A stretch of DNA of 64,000 nucleotides, from assembly GCA_016712285.1 (NCBI GenBank), contig JADJRK010000001.1, forward strand, positions 620,001 to 684,000. Reading direction: 5' to 3'. Made by a program: the position numbers and the translations under genes. How positions within the stretch are numbered: the first letter of the stretch is position 1; every line of letters begins with the position of its first letter. Origin of the DNA: Planctomycetota bacterium (GTDB lineage Bacteria > Planctomycetota > UBA8742 > UBA2392). Below, one piece after another: positions 9,032 to 18,663 of the stretch. Below the pieces are notes generated by a model that did no database searches, was not told where the DNA came from, and saw nothing but the letters and a program-made list of their open reading frames with translations.

Positions 9032-10039
9032 ATGCAGCAACAGGCGGCGGGTGGCAGGAACCGGGCGGGGATTCTCTCGCCGGCCCTTGCCGCCTGCCGC
9101 TTGTCAGTTTCAAGACGCCTTTTCGCGCTGTTGCTGGCCGGACTTGCGGTGCTTGGCGGGTGCATCCAGCCGCCTACACGCAACCAGCCCGAAGACCAGC
9201 GCATGGGCGAAAGCACCGATCTGTTGCAACCAAAGCCCCGGGGCCCCGTGGACCCAGCCCAATCAACCCCGGAAGACCCGAAGGCGCCGCCACTGGAGCA
9301 CGACGTGAAACTGCTTTCGTCGGACCTGCCGTTGCAGCGTGTGCAGGCTGATAATCGCCTGCGTTCGGCGGGCTCGGCGGGGGTGCTGGCAGCGGCCCGC
9401 TTTCTGGCCGAGGCTGAAGCTGAACCTGCAGCCACGGTTGAGGCATTGCGGTTTCTTGAGGACGTGGACATCCAGGGTCTGGATGTGCCCACGCGCGAAG
9501 AGGTGCGGCGATTGATTGCGGGCGCGCTGCGCCACGAGAACGCCTTGGTGCGCAGCCATGCCGCGCGCAGCCTGCAGGTGCATGGCCCCGGGTCTCAGCG
9601 CACGTCGTTTCTTGAGGCGATTGGCGATCCCGAGCGTCGGGTGCGCTGGGCGGTTGTGCGGCGCTTTGGCGACAACCCCGCCGAGATGGATGCGACACAA
9701 CGAGAGGTACTGATCAGCTTTCTGCAGGTGCGGAAGCGAGACCGCTTTGATGAAGCCGACGTCAACAAAGACCTACAGGTCACGCGCGGCGAGTTCAGCG
9801 GCAGCGATGAGCAGTTTCAGAAGCTTGACTCCGACGGCGACGGGCGCGTTTCACTGGAAGAATGGACAGCGCCGGCGCCGGCGGCTGTGCGCGCTGACGT
9901 GTGTGAGCTATTGATGCGGCTGCATGCAAAACTGACGCCGGGGCTTGAGCCGATCGGGTATAACCCCTACGCTCCCGCCGCTGACCAGCAGGGTGCGGTA
10001 GATCGCTGGAGCGAATGGAGCAACGCGCTACCGAAGTAA
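9032..10039 (+). CDS. Lipoprotein with HEAT-like repeats and an EF-hand
   Basis: A 335-residue protein. A long N-terminal region leads to a lipobox (LAVLGGC) with the acylated Cys near residue 44, so it is probably membrane-anchored by lipid. After a Pro-rich linker, residues about 95-220 form HEAT-like helix pairs (EVRRLIAGALRHENALVRSHAARSL). Residues about 245-285 hold a pair of EF-hand loops: a degenerate one (DVNKDLQVTRGEF) and a good one (DSDGDGRVSLEEW), suggesting calcium binding. The start lies 5 bp past the rpsP stop with no strong SD, so coupling to rpsP translation is likely. The role is unknown. Confidence 0.75.
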   Translation: MQQQAAGGRNRAGILSPALAACRLSVSRRLFALLLAGLAVLGGCIQPPTRNQPEDQRMGESTDLLQPKPRGPVDPAQSTPEDPKAPPLEHDVKLLSSDLPLQRVQADNRLRSAGSAGVLAAARFLAEAEAEPAATVEALRFLEDVDIQGLDVPTREEVRRLIAGALRHENALVRSHAARSLQVHGPGSQRTSFLEAIGDPERRVRWAVVRRFGDNPAEMDATQREVLISFLQVRKRDRFDEADVNKDLQVTRGEFSGSDEQFQKLDSDGDGRVSLEEWTAPAPAAVRADVCELLMRLHAKLTPGLEPIGYNPYAPAADQQGAVDRWSEWSNALPK

Positions 10040-10061
10040 GCCAGACGCAATCCCAAGGAAA

Positions 10062-10880
10062 ATGATGCCCACACTCAGAGACTATCAGGCCAAGGCAAAG
10101 AAGCTGTTCGTGCGCTGGAAGAAGGACTACGCCAAGGTCTTTGAAAAAGATCGGCGCAGCCCGGCGTCCCATCTGTGCTACACGATCCTGCTGCGCAACA
10201 ACAGCGTTACCAACGCTTCGAAGGCTGAAGCGGCCCTGCGCGCGCGCTTCATTGACTGGAACGAGATTCGCGTCAGCCCGGTGGCCGAGGTAGTCGAGGT
10301 GCTGGAAGAAGCAGGCACGCCGCACGCCGAGCAGAAGGCCTACGCGCTGCGCCGCTTCTTGCGTGACGTGTTCAGCAAGTTCACCAAGACCAACCTGTAC
10401 TTTGACCTGATGGACATTCCCGAGGTGATTCCAGAGCCGATCCCCGGTGAAAAGGTAGAGACTGTCGCAGGCGCCGACGACGACGACGACGACGACGACG
10501 GGATGGTCACCCGCGAGTCCGGCTTGCCGCCGCACCCGGTCGTGCCGGGCTATGTCGACATGCACAAGATTCTCGACCAGCCGGTGCCGCTTGACCCCAA
10601 GTTGATCACCGAGAAGAACGGCGTTCACATCTGCAGCGTCTGCTGGGACGACGCAGAACGCGGCCCCTTTGCCGTGGTGTGGCGCGTTGCGGTGGCCGAG
10701 GGCTTCATTGATCCCGAGTATGAAGGCACCGAGGCGTTGTCACGCATGCGCCAGATTCTGCCCGACAAAGAGCGCGACTGGTTTGCCTTCTACTGCATGC
10801 TGTACGCCGAAGCCAACTGGCCGAAGGTAAGCAAAGCCGCCGACAAGCTGCGCGAAAAGTTCGCGAAAGCCAAGGCCTGA
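10062..10880 (+). CDS. HhH-GPD (endonuclease III)-like half domain protein with poly-Asp linker
   Basis: A 272-residue protein with two adjacent ATGs at 10062 and 10065; the second has better spacing from AAGGA at 10055-10059. Residues about 25-115 resemble the first helical half of endonuclease III-type DNA glycosylases (SHLCYTILLRNNSVTNASKA, EVVEVLEEAG, LRRFLRDV), but the catalytic helix-hairpin-helix with its Lys/Asp and the iron-sulfur cysteines are missing. A run of eight Asp (GAC repeat at 10478-10499) separates this from a C-terminal region with a CSVC pair and several Trp. Glycosylase activity is unlikely; the family assignment is tentative. A strong terminator follows. Confidence 0.5.
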   Translation: MMPTLRDYQAKAKKLFVRWKKDYAKVFEKDRRSPASHLCYTILLRNNSVTNASKAEAALRARFIDWNEIRVSPVAEVVEVLEEAGTPHAEQKAYALRRFLRDVFSKFTKTNLYFDLMDIPEVIPEPIPGEKVETVAGADDDDDDDDGMVTRESGLPPHPVVPGYVDMHKILDQPVPLDPKLITEKNGVHICSVCWDDAERGPFAVVWRVAVAEGFIDPEYEGTEALSRMRQILPDKERDWFAFYCMLYAEANWPKVSKAADKLREKFAKAKA

Positions 10881-10898
10881 GCAAGCGCTGTTGAACTA

Positions 10899-10924
10899 CC
10901 CCCGGCTGCAACGCCGGGGGTTTT
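10899..10924 (+). terminator. Intrinsic terminator
   Basis: A perfect 8 bp stem (CCCCCGGC), loop TGCAAC, then TTTT, 19 bp after the stop of the 10062-10880 gene. Confidence 0.9.
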
Positions 10925-11036
10925 CATTGCAGGCGACGCCATGAGTTGCCGGCTGGTGCGGCGTTATTCGCATTTTCTGCGCCACTCGTCATTTCGAGTC
11001 GTTTCACCACTCGTAGCAAGAACGCACGAGGGGCCG

Positions 11037-11813
11037 ATGAGACGCTTGATCGCTATCGTCATGCTGGTTTGTACCGCAGTCGCGCTTTCGGCTGCGCAGG
11101 AAGCCAAGCCCGAAGTCAAGCCGATGAAACTGTCGGGGAGCGCTACGGTCAAAATCTCCGAGCTTGCCGCGCACGTGGCCAAGGCCAATGAGACAACTAT
11201 AGATGTCCAGAAAGTCGGCCAGGCAGAACTTGCGCACATCGCGCCTTCAACAGCCGTTGCTGCGGAAGGCGATGCCCTGTTCATGTTGCTGCAGAATGCG
11301 CTGGCGCAGCACCGCTATGTGCTGGTGCCCAATGGCGATGGTTGGGCGGCTGTAACGGCGGCAGAAGCCCACAAGCATGTACCTGTGATCACGCGGGCCG
11401 AAGTTGCGACCAGCGCCGACTGGAAGTGGGTGCGCGTGAAGATTGAGCTGGAGAATGTGGATGCAAACGCCGCGGCAGGTGCGCTTCGCAACCTGGTCGC
11501 GCGGCAGGGCGGCGCGGTTGCTCCGTCCGGTCGCAGTGCCATTGAAATCTGTGAACGCACCGACCGTGTGCGCGAGTTGCTGAAAGTGGTGGATCAACTA
11601 ACAGGCCGCCAGAAGTCTGAGATCACTGTGTACCCGGTGCCTGCAGGCCTGACGGACCAGGATGTCATGCATGCCATCCAGGCGCACTTTGCGCGGCGGC
11701 CAGGCTTTTACTTTCGTGTCGAAGTGTCGCCGAACGGAAGTGACATCGACGTGACCGGTCCGGCCCACGTACAGGCAGAGATCGCGCGCTTCATCGAAGC
11801 GCTGAAGGAATAG
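11037..11813 (+). CDS. Exported secretin N-domain-like protein (paralogue 2 of 4)
   Basis: A 258-residue protein. The start MRRLIAIVMLVCTAVALSAAQ gives a signal peptide and has GAGGGG at 11028-11033 upstream; the open frame before it is not signal-like. The mature part holds three small modules of the secretin N-domain type; the central one reads VKIELENVDANAAAGALRNL, then RQGG, then ERTDRVRELLKVVDQL. No barrel domain is present. The next two genes are close paralogues in the same orientation, spaced by 9 bp each, so the three form an operon of tandem duplicates. The function is unknown. Confidence 0.7.
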   Translation: MRRLIAIVMLVCTAVALSAAQEAKPEVKPMKLSGSATVKISELAAHVAKANETTIDVQKVGQAELAHIAPSTAVAAEGDALFMLLQNALAQHRYVLVPNGDGWAAVTAAEAHKHVPVITRAEVATSADWKWVRVKIELENVDANAAAGALRNLVARQGGAVAPSGRSAIEICERTDRVRELLKVVDQLTGRQKSEITVYPVPAGLTDQDVMHAIQAHFARRPGFYFRVEVSPNGSDIDVTGPAHVQAEIARFIEALKE

Positions 11814-11822
11814 GGGACGATC

Positions 11823-12602
11823 ATGCGAAAGTTCATTGCCGCATTACTGCTGCTTGTCCCCGCCACCATGTTCAGCGGTGCGCAGGAAAAGCCGGACGAC
11901 GAGGCGCTCAAGATCGCCGGAGTAATGGACGGCATTCCTGTGGTCGACATGATCCACTTGGCTGCGGAGTACGAGAAACTTTCGTTCCTGTTCAACTCGA
12001 AGACTGTGACCGGCGAGTTCACCTTGGTGGCGCCCCGTGACGGGATCACGGTTCCGAGGGACAGGATGTTCGCCACGTTGCAGGACGTGCTGGCACAGTA
12101 CCGCTTTTGCGCGGTCAATCACGGCGGCACATGGGTCATCGTGCCAATGGTCGAGGTTTGCACTTATGCGCCCATCGTGACTGAAGCTGAGTTGAGCGCG
12201 CTGGACGAATCGGCATGGGTCACTGTGATGGCGCCGTTGGAGAATGCCGACGCCAACGCGGTCACTGGCGCACTGCGCAACCTGACGTCACGCCAGGGTG
12301 GCGTGATCCAGCCCGTACAGGGTGCGAACACGGTGTTGATCTGCGATCGTTGCGACCGCGTCAGGGAGATCATGAAACTCGTGCGCCAGGCCGACGAGTC
12401 GGCCAGGCTTTCCACCCGCCGCCATGCCTTGCCAGCAGGCGCCGATGCAGACAAGTACGCCCAGTCAGTATTCGAGCTGATGCCAACCCAATTCAGCCGT
12501 TCATGCATGGTGACTGCTGCGCCCGGCGGGAACGCCCTGCTGGTTACGGGTGTCGAGGCGATCCACTCTGAAATCCCACTGGCGATTGAAGCCCTCAAGT
12601 GA
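11823..12602 (+). CDS. Exported secretin N-domain-like protein (paralogue 3 of 4)
   Basis: A 259-residue protein with signal peptide MRKFIAALLLLVPATMFSGAQ; GGGGA overlaps the end of the previous gene. It is co-linear with the previous gene: an N-terminal module, then the hallmark LENADANAVTGALRNL and RQGGV, then a nucleotide-free module ending CDRCDRVREIMKLV. Two Cys in the CDRC phrase replace the ER/T of the neighbour. It lacks a secretin barrel. It shares spacing (9 bp) and layout with the flanking copies, so it arose by tandem duplication. Confidence 0.7.
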   Translation: MRKFIAALLLLVPATMFSGAQEKPDDEALKIAGVMDGIPVVDMIHLAAEYEKLSFLFNSKTVTGEFTLVAPRDGITVPRDRMFATLQDVLAQYRFCAVNHGGTWVIVPMVEVCTYAPIVTEAELSALDESAWVTVMAPLENADANAVTGALRNLTSRQGGVIQPVQGANTVLICDRCDRVREIMKLVRQADESARLSTRRHALPAGADADKYAQSVFELMPTQFSRSCMVTAAPGGNALLVTGVEAIHSEIPLAIEALK

Positions 12603-12611
12603 GGTGACCCG

Positions 12612-13400
12612 ATGAAGACCATTGCATGCACACTGTTCGCTGCGCTGGCGCTGCTGTTACTGGGTGCTACGGCGGGCGCCAGCCAACGGGTCAAGTCTCC
12701 CTCGGTTGAGCCCCTTCAGGACGCAGACGAAGCAGTCTTGACGCTGCCCAAGGAAGACACCGTACCGCTCTCGGACCTGATCCAGCTGTACGTTGAGCGG
12801 CGCGGCATCGCGATCATCTTCAACCCCAGGAGTGTCCGGGGCGACGTGAAGCTCAAGGCCGAAGAGCAAGGCAAAGAGTTGCGCGGTACCGAGTTCGACA
12901 TGTTCGTGAGCAACGCGCTGGAACAGTTCCGGTTTGTGCTGGTGCGTACCATCACGTGCTGGACCATCGTGCCCTCTGTTGAGGCGGCAACCGCAACATC
13001 GGTACTGACAGAAGGCGAACTTGCCACGGCCGACGGCTGGAGCTGGGCCTGCGTGCACGTCGCGCTTGAACAAGCCGAAGTCAATGCCCTGACGGGTCAA
13101 CTGCGCGACAAGGTCTCGACCTATGGCGGTTTAGTGCAGCCGTCGCACCCGAACACCCTGATCCTGGTGGAACGCGTGGACCGTTTGAAGCTCTTGCTGC
13201 CTGAGGTGCGCGCCCTCGACAAAGCGCCCGCATACGAGCGCTACCAGACCCGCGACGCGGCAGCGGCTGTCAAAGCGTTGCGTGAGCAATTCAAGGGCAA
13301 GCCGGCGACTTTCACGGTCGACCCGGCTGGGCACGTGGTCGCCCGCGCCGACACGGAACTGCAGGGCAAAATCGCCGACGCAATCGCCGCGCTGGACTAG
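12612..13400 (+). CDS. Exported secretin N-domain-like protein (paralogue 4 of 4)
   Basis: A 262-residue protein with signal peptide MKTIACTLFAALALLLLG; an AGGTGA site overlaps the stop of the previous gene. It is the most diverged of the three tandem copies: the hallmark reads LEQAEVNALTGQLRDK and the last module RVDRLKLLLPEVRALD. Each copy has a region resembling SPLSDLIQLYVERRGI/FNPRSV, the first N-domain-like unit of secretins, in which a substrate-binding strand pair would be expected. The three may form a hetero-oligomer in the periplasm; that is inference. Confidence 0.7.
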   Translation: MKTIACTLFAALALLLLGATAGASQRVKSPSVEPLQDADEAVLTLPKEDTVPLSDLIQLYVERRGIAIIFNPRSVRGDVKLKAEEQGKELRGTEFDMFVSNALEQFRFVLVRTITCWTIVPSVEAATATSVLTEGELATADGWSWACVHVALEQAEVNALTGQLRDKVSTYGGLVQPSHPNTLILVERVDRLKLLLPEVRALDKAPAYERYQTRDAAAAVKALREQFKGKPATFTVDPAGHVVARADTELQGKIADAIAALD

Positions 13401-13466
13401 AGTTTTGAATCAGCCTAGAATGGCATCGCCTTGCAACGTGGCCGGCAAGCAGTTAGAAACCGGCCC

Positions 13467-14396
<930 letters not shown>

Positions 14397-14433
14397 CCCA
14401 AACGTGCATTCCGCAGTTGAACAGGGCAGCAGA

Positions 14434-16224
14434 CTACCCGGCTGGCGTGGTGCCCGGGCCGCCGGCTTGTGATTCCATGTGCCACTTGAAGGGTGATGCG
14501 CCGCATTTTGGGCAGGCGCGGGTCTTCGCGACCACTTCTTGACGAGTCAAAATGCCGACGTTGCAGGCGTCGCAGCGCACTTTCATGGTCACGCGCGTCT
14601 GCATTGGCGCGTCCACGCGGGCCGGCGCCGGTGCGTTGCGGGCACCCATGGTCACGGTGTTGAATTGCGCGCCGCGTTGGTCACCTTCGCTGTCGGCGCC
14701 GGAAAGCTGCTGCACGCGCTGCTCGGGCGGAATGCCCGCCCTCTCGGCCAGCTCGCCGTACTCGATAAGGTAGCTGCCGTCCAAGGCCGCCGCTTGCGCC
14801 AGCTTGCGCACTGCCGCCCCGACCATGCCGCGCGTGGCCGCGTCGCGCCCTTTGGCTGCCAGCTTCTTGGCGTTCTCGATGCGCTGCTTGCTTTGGGTCA
14901 GGCTCTCGCGCACCCACGGAAACCACTCGTTGGCGGGCCCCAATTGGTCCGAGCTGCGCGTCAGCAGAAACTCTAGCTCGGTAAGTTCCTCGACACTGTC
15001 CCGCAGCCGGCGCTCTTCCAGTGCCCGCTTGGCGCGGTCCCGGTGTGCCAGCGCGATGCTTGAAATGACGATGTTGGTGCCGCAGGCCGTGCAGTTGCGC
15101 ACGCCCACGCGGCGGCGCGAGCCGCACAGTGCGCAGTTCGTGTTCAGCGAAGCGCCGCACTTGACGCACTTTTGGGCGGCAAGGGTGTTGTCCGTGCCGC
15201 AATCCGGGCACGCCAGCTCGTTGAACTGCTCGCGCTTTGGCGGCGCCGGTACCGAGGGCACGGCGCCCAAGGGGATGTTGCGCACCACTTCAAGAAAGTC
15301 CGCGATGCTCTGGTAGCGGTCCGCCGGCTCGGGTTCGCAGGCTTTACCGACCACGAACTGCCAGTGCAACGGCAGTTTCGACAGCAGCAGCGGCACGGGC
15401 CGGTTGCCGGACAGCATCTCGTACAACATCGCGCCGATCGCATAGATGTCGGCGCGGTGATCCACAGACTTCGCGTCGCGCTTCTGCTCAGGGGCCGCGT
15501 AGTCTGGCGTGCCGATGAACCAGCCGGTTTGCGACATCTCGCTGTCAGTGCCTTCGCGCGCCAACCCGAAGTCCAGCAGCTTGGGCACGCCGCGAGCGTC
15601 AATCATTACGTTGGCCGGCTTGATGTCGCGGTGGGTGACGCCCTTGGCATGCGCATGGGCCACGCCGGCGCATACGCCCTCGAGCACGCCAGCCACCTGG
15701 GCCGGGGGCAACGCACCGCGCCGTGCAAGCCGCTCGGCCAGCGTTTCGCCCTCGACGTACTCCATGACCAGGAACGGCCCGGCTTTGTCGCGGCCGAAGT
15801 CGTGCACCGTCACGATGTTCGGGTGCTGCATCTTGGCAACGCTCTGGGCCTCGCGTGTGAAGCGCAGCCAGGCGGCCTCGTTGTCGCTGACCTGTCGCAC
15901 GCGCTTGAGCGCCACGATGCGCCCAAGGTTGCGGTCTAGCGCCTGGTACACCGCACCCATGCCGCCGCGGCCCAGAAGTTGCTTGAGTTCGTAGCGGTCT
16001 TCGGCGCCCGCAAAACCCAGTGATACCGGCTGTGGGGCGTCGCCTTTGCGGTCGCCCTTTTGCTCGGGCTCGGTGGTCGGCACCGGCTCGTCGCCCGGTG
16101 TGATCGCCAGCAGCGTGCCGCTGGATTCAACGGCAGCATCGCCTGTCGCAATAAGGGTAAACCCGCAGCGGTAACAGAACCGCGCGTCGGCTGGGTTGCC
16201 GGTTTTGCATTGCGGACAGTCCAA
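14434..16224 (-). CDS. Ser/Thr protein kinase with N- and C-terminal zinc ribbons
   Basis: The TTG at 16224 is taken as start because AAAGGA (16230-16235) lies 5 bases upstream and the protein then opens directly with a zinc ribbon (CPQCKTGNP..FCYRCG). The 596-residue product has a PknB/Hanks-type kinase domain at about residues 80-330: Gly loop GRGGMGAVY, Lys in VALKRV, catalytic loop HRDIKPANV, DFG (LDFGLAR), and APE (YAAPEQK). Further Cys pairs follow (CPDCGTDN..CVKCGAS, CALCGS..CTACGT), then a helical region and a last ribbon (CDACN..CPKCG). No membrane segment is seen, so it is cytosolic. Targets unknown. It runs convergent with sucD. Confidence 0.9.
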   Translation of the reverse strand: MDCPQCKTGNPADARFCYRCGFTLIATGDAAVESSGTLLAITPGDEPVPTTEPEQKGDRKGDAPQPVSLGFAGAEDRYELKQLLGRGGMGAVYQALDRNLGRIVALKRVRQVSDNEAAWLRFTREAQSVAKMQHPNIVTVHDFGRDKAGPFLVMEYVEGETLAERLARRGALPPAQVAGVLEGVCAGVAHAHAKGVTHRDIKPANVMIDARGVPKLLDFGLAREGTDSEMSQTGWFIGTPDYAAPEQKRDAKSVDHRADIYAIGAMLYEMLSGNRPVPLLLSKLPLHWQFVVGKACEPEPADRYQSIADFLEVVRNIPLGAVPSVPAPPKREQFNELACPDCGTDNTLAAQKCVKCGASLNTNCALCGSRRRVGVRNCTACGTNIVISSIALAHRDRAKRALEERRLRDSVEELTELEFLLTRSSDQLGPANEWFPWVRESLTQSKQRIENAKKLAAKGRDAATRGMVGAAVRKLAQAAALDGSYLIEYGELAERAGIPPEQRVQQLSGADSEGDQRGAQFNTVTMGARNAPAPARVDAPMQTRVTMKVRCDACNVGILTRQEVVAKTRACPKCGASPFKWHMESQAGGPGTTPAG

Positions 16225-16392
16225 GCCAGTCCTTTCGGATGCCAGAGTGTAGTTTGGCACTTCGCCCGCGGACAGCCTTACCCTTCGCGGATGTTCGTCA
16301 GCCGGCAATGCCTTCGCAGACTGAAGAGAGAGTCACCCCGGCCGCCTTCATCCGCGCTGCGCCGAGCGTAAGCTGTGTACCGGAGGCTACCG

Positions 16393-17550
16393 ATGGCGAC
16401 TCGCATAGCGTTTGTGTTTGCATTGCTTTGCATGGCAGTGCTGCCGGCACTTGCGAAGAAAGAAGCCGCCAACGAGCCCCGCAAACCCAGCGCGGCGGAG
16501 AAGCGCAAGCTCGACAAACAGCGCAAAGACAGCCTCAAAGAGCGCGAGCAGCGCGCCAAGAAGAACAAGAAGGCAAACGAGGCACTGGGCAAGAAAGTCG
16601 AAGCCGTCATGGATGCCTGGAAAGACAAAGGCTTTGAAGGCGCCGTACTGGTAGCGAAAGACGGGCAGCCGATCTTCAAGAAGGGCTACGCGATGGCCGA
16701 CCGCGAGGGCAAACGCGCCAATGCTCCCGACACGCTGTACGACATCGGCTCTGTCACCAAGCTGTTCACGGCGGCTGGCGTACTGCGCCTTGAACAGGAT
16801 GGCAAGTTGAAGCTGTCCGACACGCTGGGCAAGTTCTTCGCCTTCGCGCCTTCTGACAAAAAGGGCATCACGCTGACACAACTGCTCAGCCACACGAGCG
16901 GCTTGTCGCGCATGTACGACGACGAGATCGACTTCATGAGTCGCGACAACACCGTGAAGGGACTGCTCGGCATCAAGCTCAGCAGCGAGCCCGGCACGCA
17001 GTTTGAGTACAGCAACACCAACTACTACATCGCCGGCGCGGTCATCGAGGTGGCCAGCGGCGGCACGTACGAAGACTACATGATGAAGCACATCATTGAG
17101 CCCGCCGGTATGAAAGACAGCGCGTTCAGCAGCAGCGAGAAGCTCGACGACAAGCGCACCGCGATGCGCTACGAAGACGGCAAACTGCGCGGTGACGTGA
17201 CGAACTGGCCGTTCACCTGGGGCCAGCGCGGCTGCGGCTATCTGGTCAGCACCGTCGAAGACATGCAGCGCTTCAGCGACGCGATCGACTACGGCGACTT
17301 TCTGGATGAAGAGGCCAGGAGGAAGTGGTTCAGCATCCAGAAGGAAACCTATGCCCTAGGCTGGTTCTGCGAAGAGCGCGACAAGCGCAAGGTGCAGTAC
17401 CACGGGGGCGCGTCACCCGGCGCGTGGGCGTACTTTTGCCGCTATCCCGATGACGACGTGATGTTCGTGTTCTTCCTGAACGTCAGCGAGACGGGCAAGC
17501 GCATTGACCTGGATGTCGCCCGCGACCTGGAAACGGCGCTCTTCGGTTGA
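16393..17550 (+). CDS. Exported serine hydrolase, beta-lactamase/class C (AmpC/EstB) family
   Basis: A 385-residue protein. The start MATRIAFVFALLCMAVLPALA gives a signal peptide; GGAGG at 16380-16384 lies 8 bases upstream. A very Lys/Arg/Glu-rich linker covers residues 21-70. The catalytic domain has SVTK (Ser120, Lys123), the YSN motif (FEYSNTNYY) and a third box-like HGGASPG. These mark the beta-lactamase-type serine hydrolases, which act on peptides, esters or beta-lactams; the substrate cannot be told. The HGGA third motif is closer to esterase/peptidase members than to true beta-lactamases. It is divergent from the kinase. Confidence 0.88.
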   Translation: MATRIAFVFALLCMAVLPALAKKEAANEPRKPSAAEKRKLDKQRKDSLKEREQRAKKNKKANEALGKKVEAVMDAWKDKGFEGAVLVAKDGQPIFKKGYAMADREGKRANAPDTLYDIGSVTKLFTAAGVLRLEQDGKLKLSDTLGKFFAFAPSDKKGITLTQLLSHTSGLSRMYDDEIDFMSRDNTVKGLLGIKLSSEPGTQFEYSNTNYYIAGAVIEVASGGTYEDYMMKHIIEPAGMKDSAFSSSEKLDDKRTAMRYEDGKLRGDVTNWPFTWGQRGCGYLVSTVEDMQRFSDAIDYGDFLDEEARRKWFSIQKETYALGWFCEERDKRKVQYHGGASPGAWAYFCRYPDDDVMFVFFLNVSETGKRIDLDVARDLETALFG

Positions 17551-17557
17551 AACGCCT

Positions 17558-18616
17558 TCACGCATGAAGCGCCAGAAACTCCGCCAGCGTTGGCTCGCGT
17601 GAGGGCACGCCATTGAGTTCGTGGCGACGATTCGAGACAGCCGTGTACACCTGCCGGCGCGCGCGGTTGATGCCGCCCAGCGGGCGGTGCTCGGCAAGGC
17701 AGCGCCACGGGTTGAACGTCAGGTTCTCGCAGAAGTCCATCAGCTCGCGCGTGTCCGGCCGCTGAACGGGCAGGCGGATTGTCGCCAGTTTGCGGGGCGG
17801 GGATTTCGCGGCGTCCCATGGCTGAGTGGGGTCTTCGATCGGCATACTATCGGCGTCAGTCTGCAACTGCGCCATGAAGTCGAAGCGCGCCTCGCCTCCG
17901 CCAAGTTGCATCGCCAGTGCGTGGCGCAACTTGTCCGGCGTGTTTGCGCTCGTGAACTTCGCGAGGTCGGCCACCGCCGGCACGACGCTCCAGCGCACAG
18001 CGTGCGGGCCGAGCCGATAGGGCGTCGTGCTGTGGTACGTGGTCGCGAGCGGCGTTTCCGGCTTGCTGCTGACCGTGCGTTTCAAGATTGCCAATTCCGT
18101 AGGCCTGTCACTCAGGAAGCTGAAGTAAACGAGCCCAAGCTCAACGGCAAAACGCGGCATGAAGAACAGCAGCTTGGGGATGATGGATGCCTTGGCTTTC
18201 AGCAGCGCATCAAACAGGCCGACGTAATCCGGCACGTTGCGTATGAAAAACAGCGGCTGATCAAGCAGGATGAAGTCGTGAGTGTCGCAAGGCTCAAGCA
18301 GCTTGTCGCCGGGGACATCGAAAAGCTTGATCGCCATGCCGTGCGCATCGCCCTTGCGGTCGTCGCGGGCTTCGCCGTTCGAGAACCGAATCAGCGCCTT
18401 GAAAGACTTCGGCTCCGCAAACAGCCCATGGCGCAGCTCATCGGGCAGCCCAGGCTCCACTTCAAAGTCAGCAAGCACACAGCCATGATGCTTAGCATGC
18501 TGCCCCCGCCGCACCGGCCGCTCTTTCTCGTTCAGCAAAGCAAGATTCTGCACCACCAGCCGATTAATCAGTGTGAGTTCATCAGTAGGAATCGTTTCTT
18601 CGGCCAAGTTGGGCAT
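17558..18616 (-). CDS. Catalase-like haem protein
   Basis: A 352-residue protein of the catalase-like superfamily, shorter than true catalases (about 480 or more). Visible blocks: RHGLFAEPKSFKALIRFSNG, GMAIKLFDVPG and FILLDQPLFFIRN match the catalase core, and near the C-terminus FNPWRCLAEHRPLGGINRAR followed by RQVY, a possible RxxxY proximal ligand motif with Tyr. This small family includes allene oxide synthase-like and uncharacterised peroxygenase-like proteins acting on lipid hydroperoxides, so hydrogen peroxide need not be the substrate. No signal peptide. It faces the serine hydrolase tail to tail, 7 bp apart. No SD is evident. Confidence 0.8.
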   Translation of the reverse strand: MPNLAEETIPTDELTLINRLVVQNLALLNEKERPVRRGQHAKHHGCVLADFEVEPGLPDELRHGLFAEPKSFKALIRFSNGEARDDRKGDAHGMAIKLFDVPGDKLLEPCDTHDFILLDQPLFFIRNVPDYVGLFDALLKAKASIIPKLLFFMPRFAVELGLVYFSFLSDRPTELAILKRTVSSKPETPLATTYHSTTPYRLGPHAVRWSVVPAVADLAKFTSANTPDKLRHALAMQLGGGEARFDFMAQLQTDADSMPIEDPTQPWDAAKSPPRKLATIRLPVQRPDTRELMDFCENLTFNPWRCLAEHRPLGGINRARRQVYTAVSNRRHELNGVPSREPTLAEFLALHA

Positions 18617-18663
18617 AGGCGCAGCATAACCGTTTTGCGAGCGCTAAAGCTACGCCCACGGCG

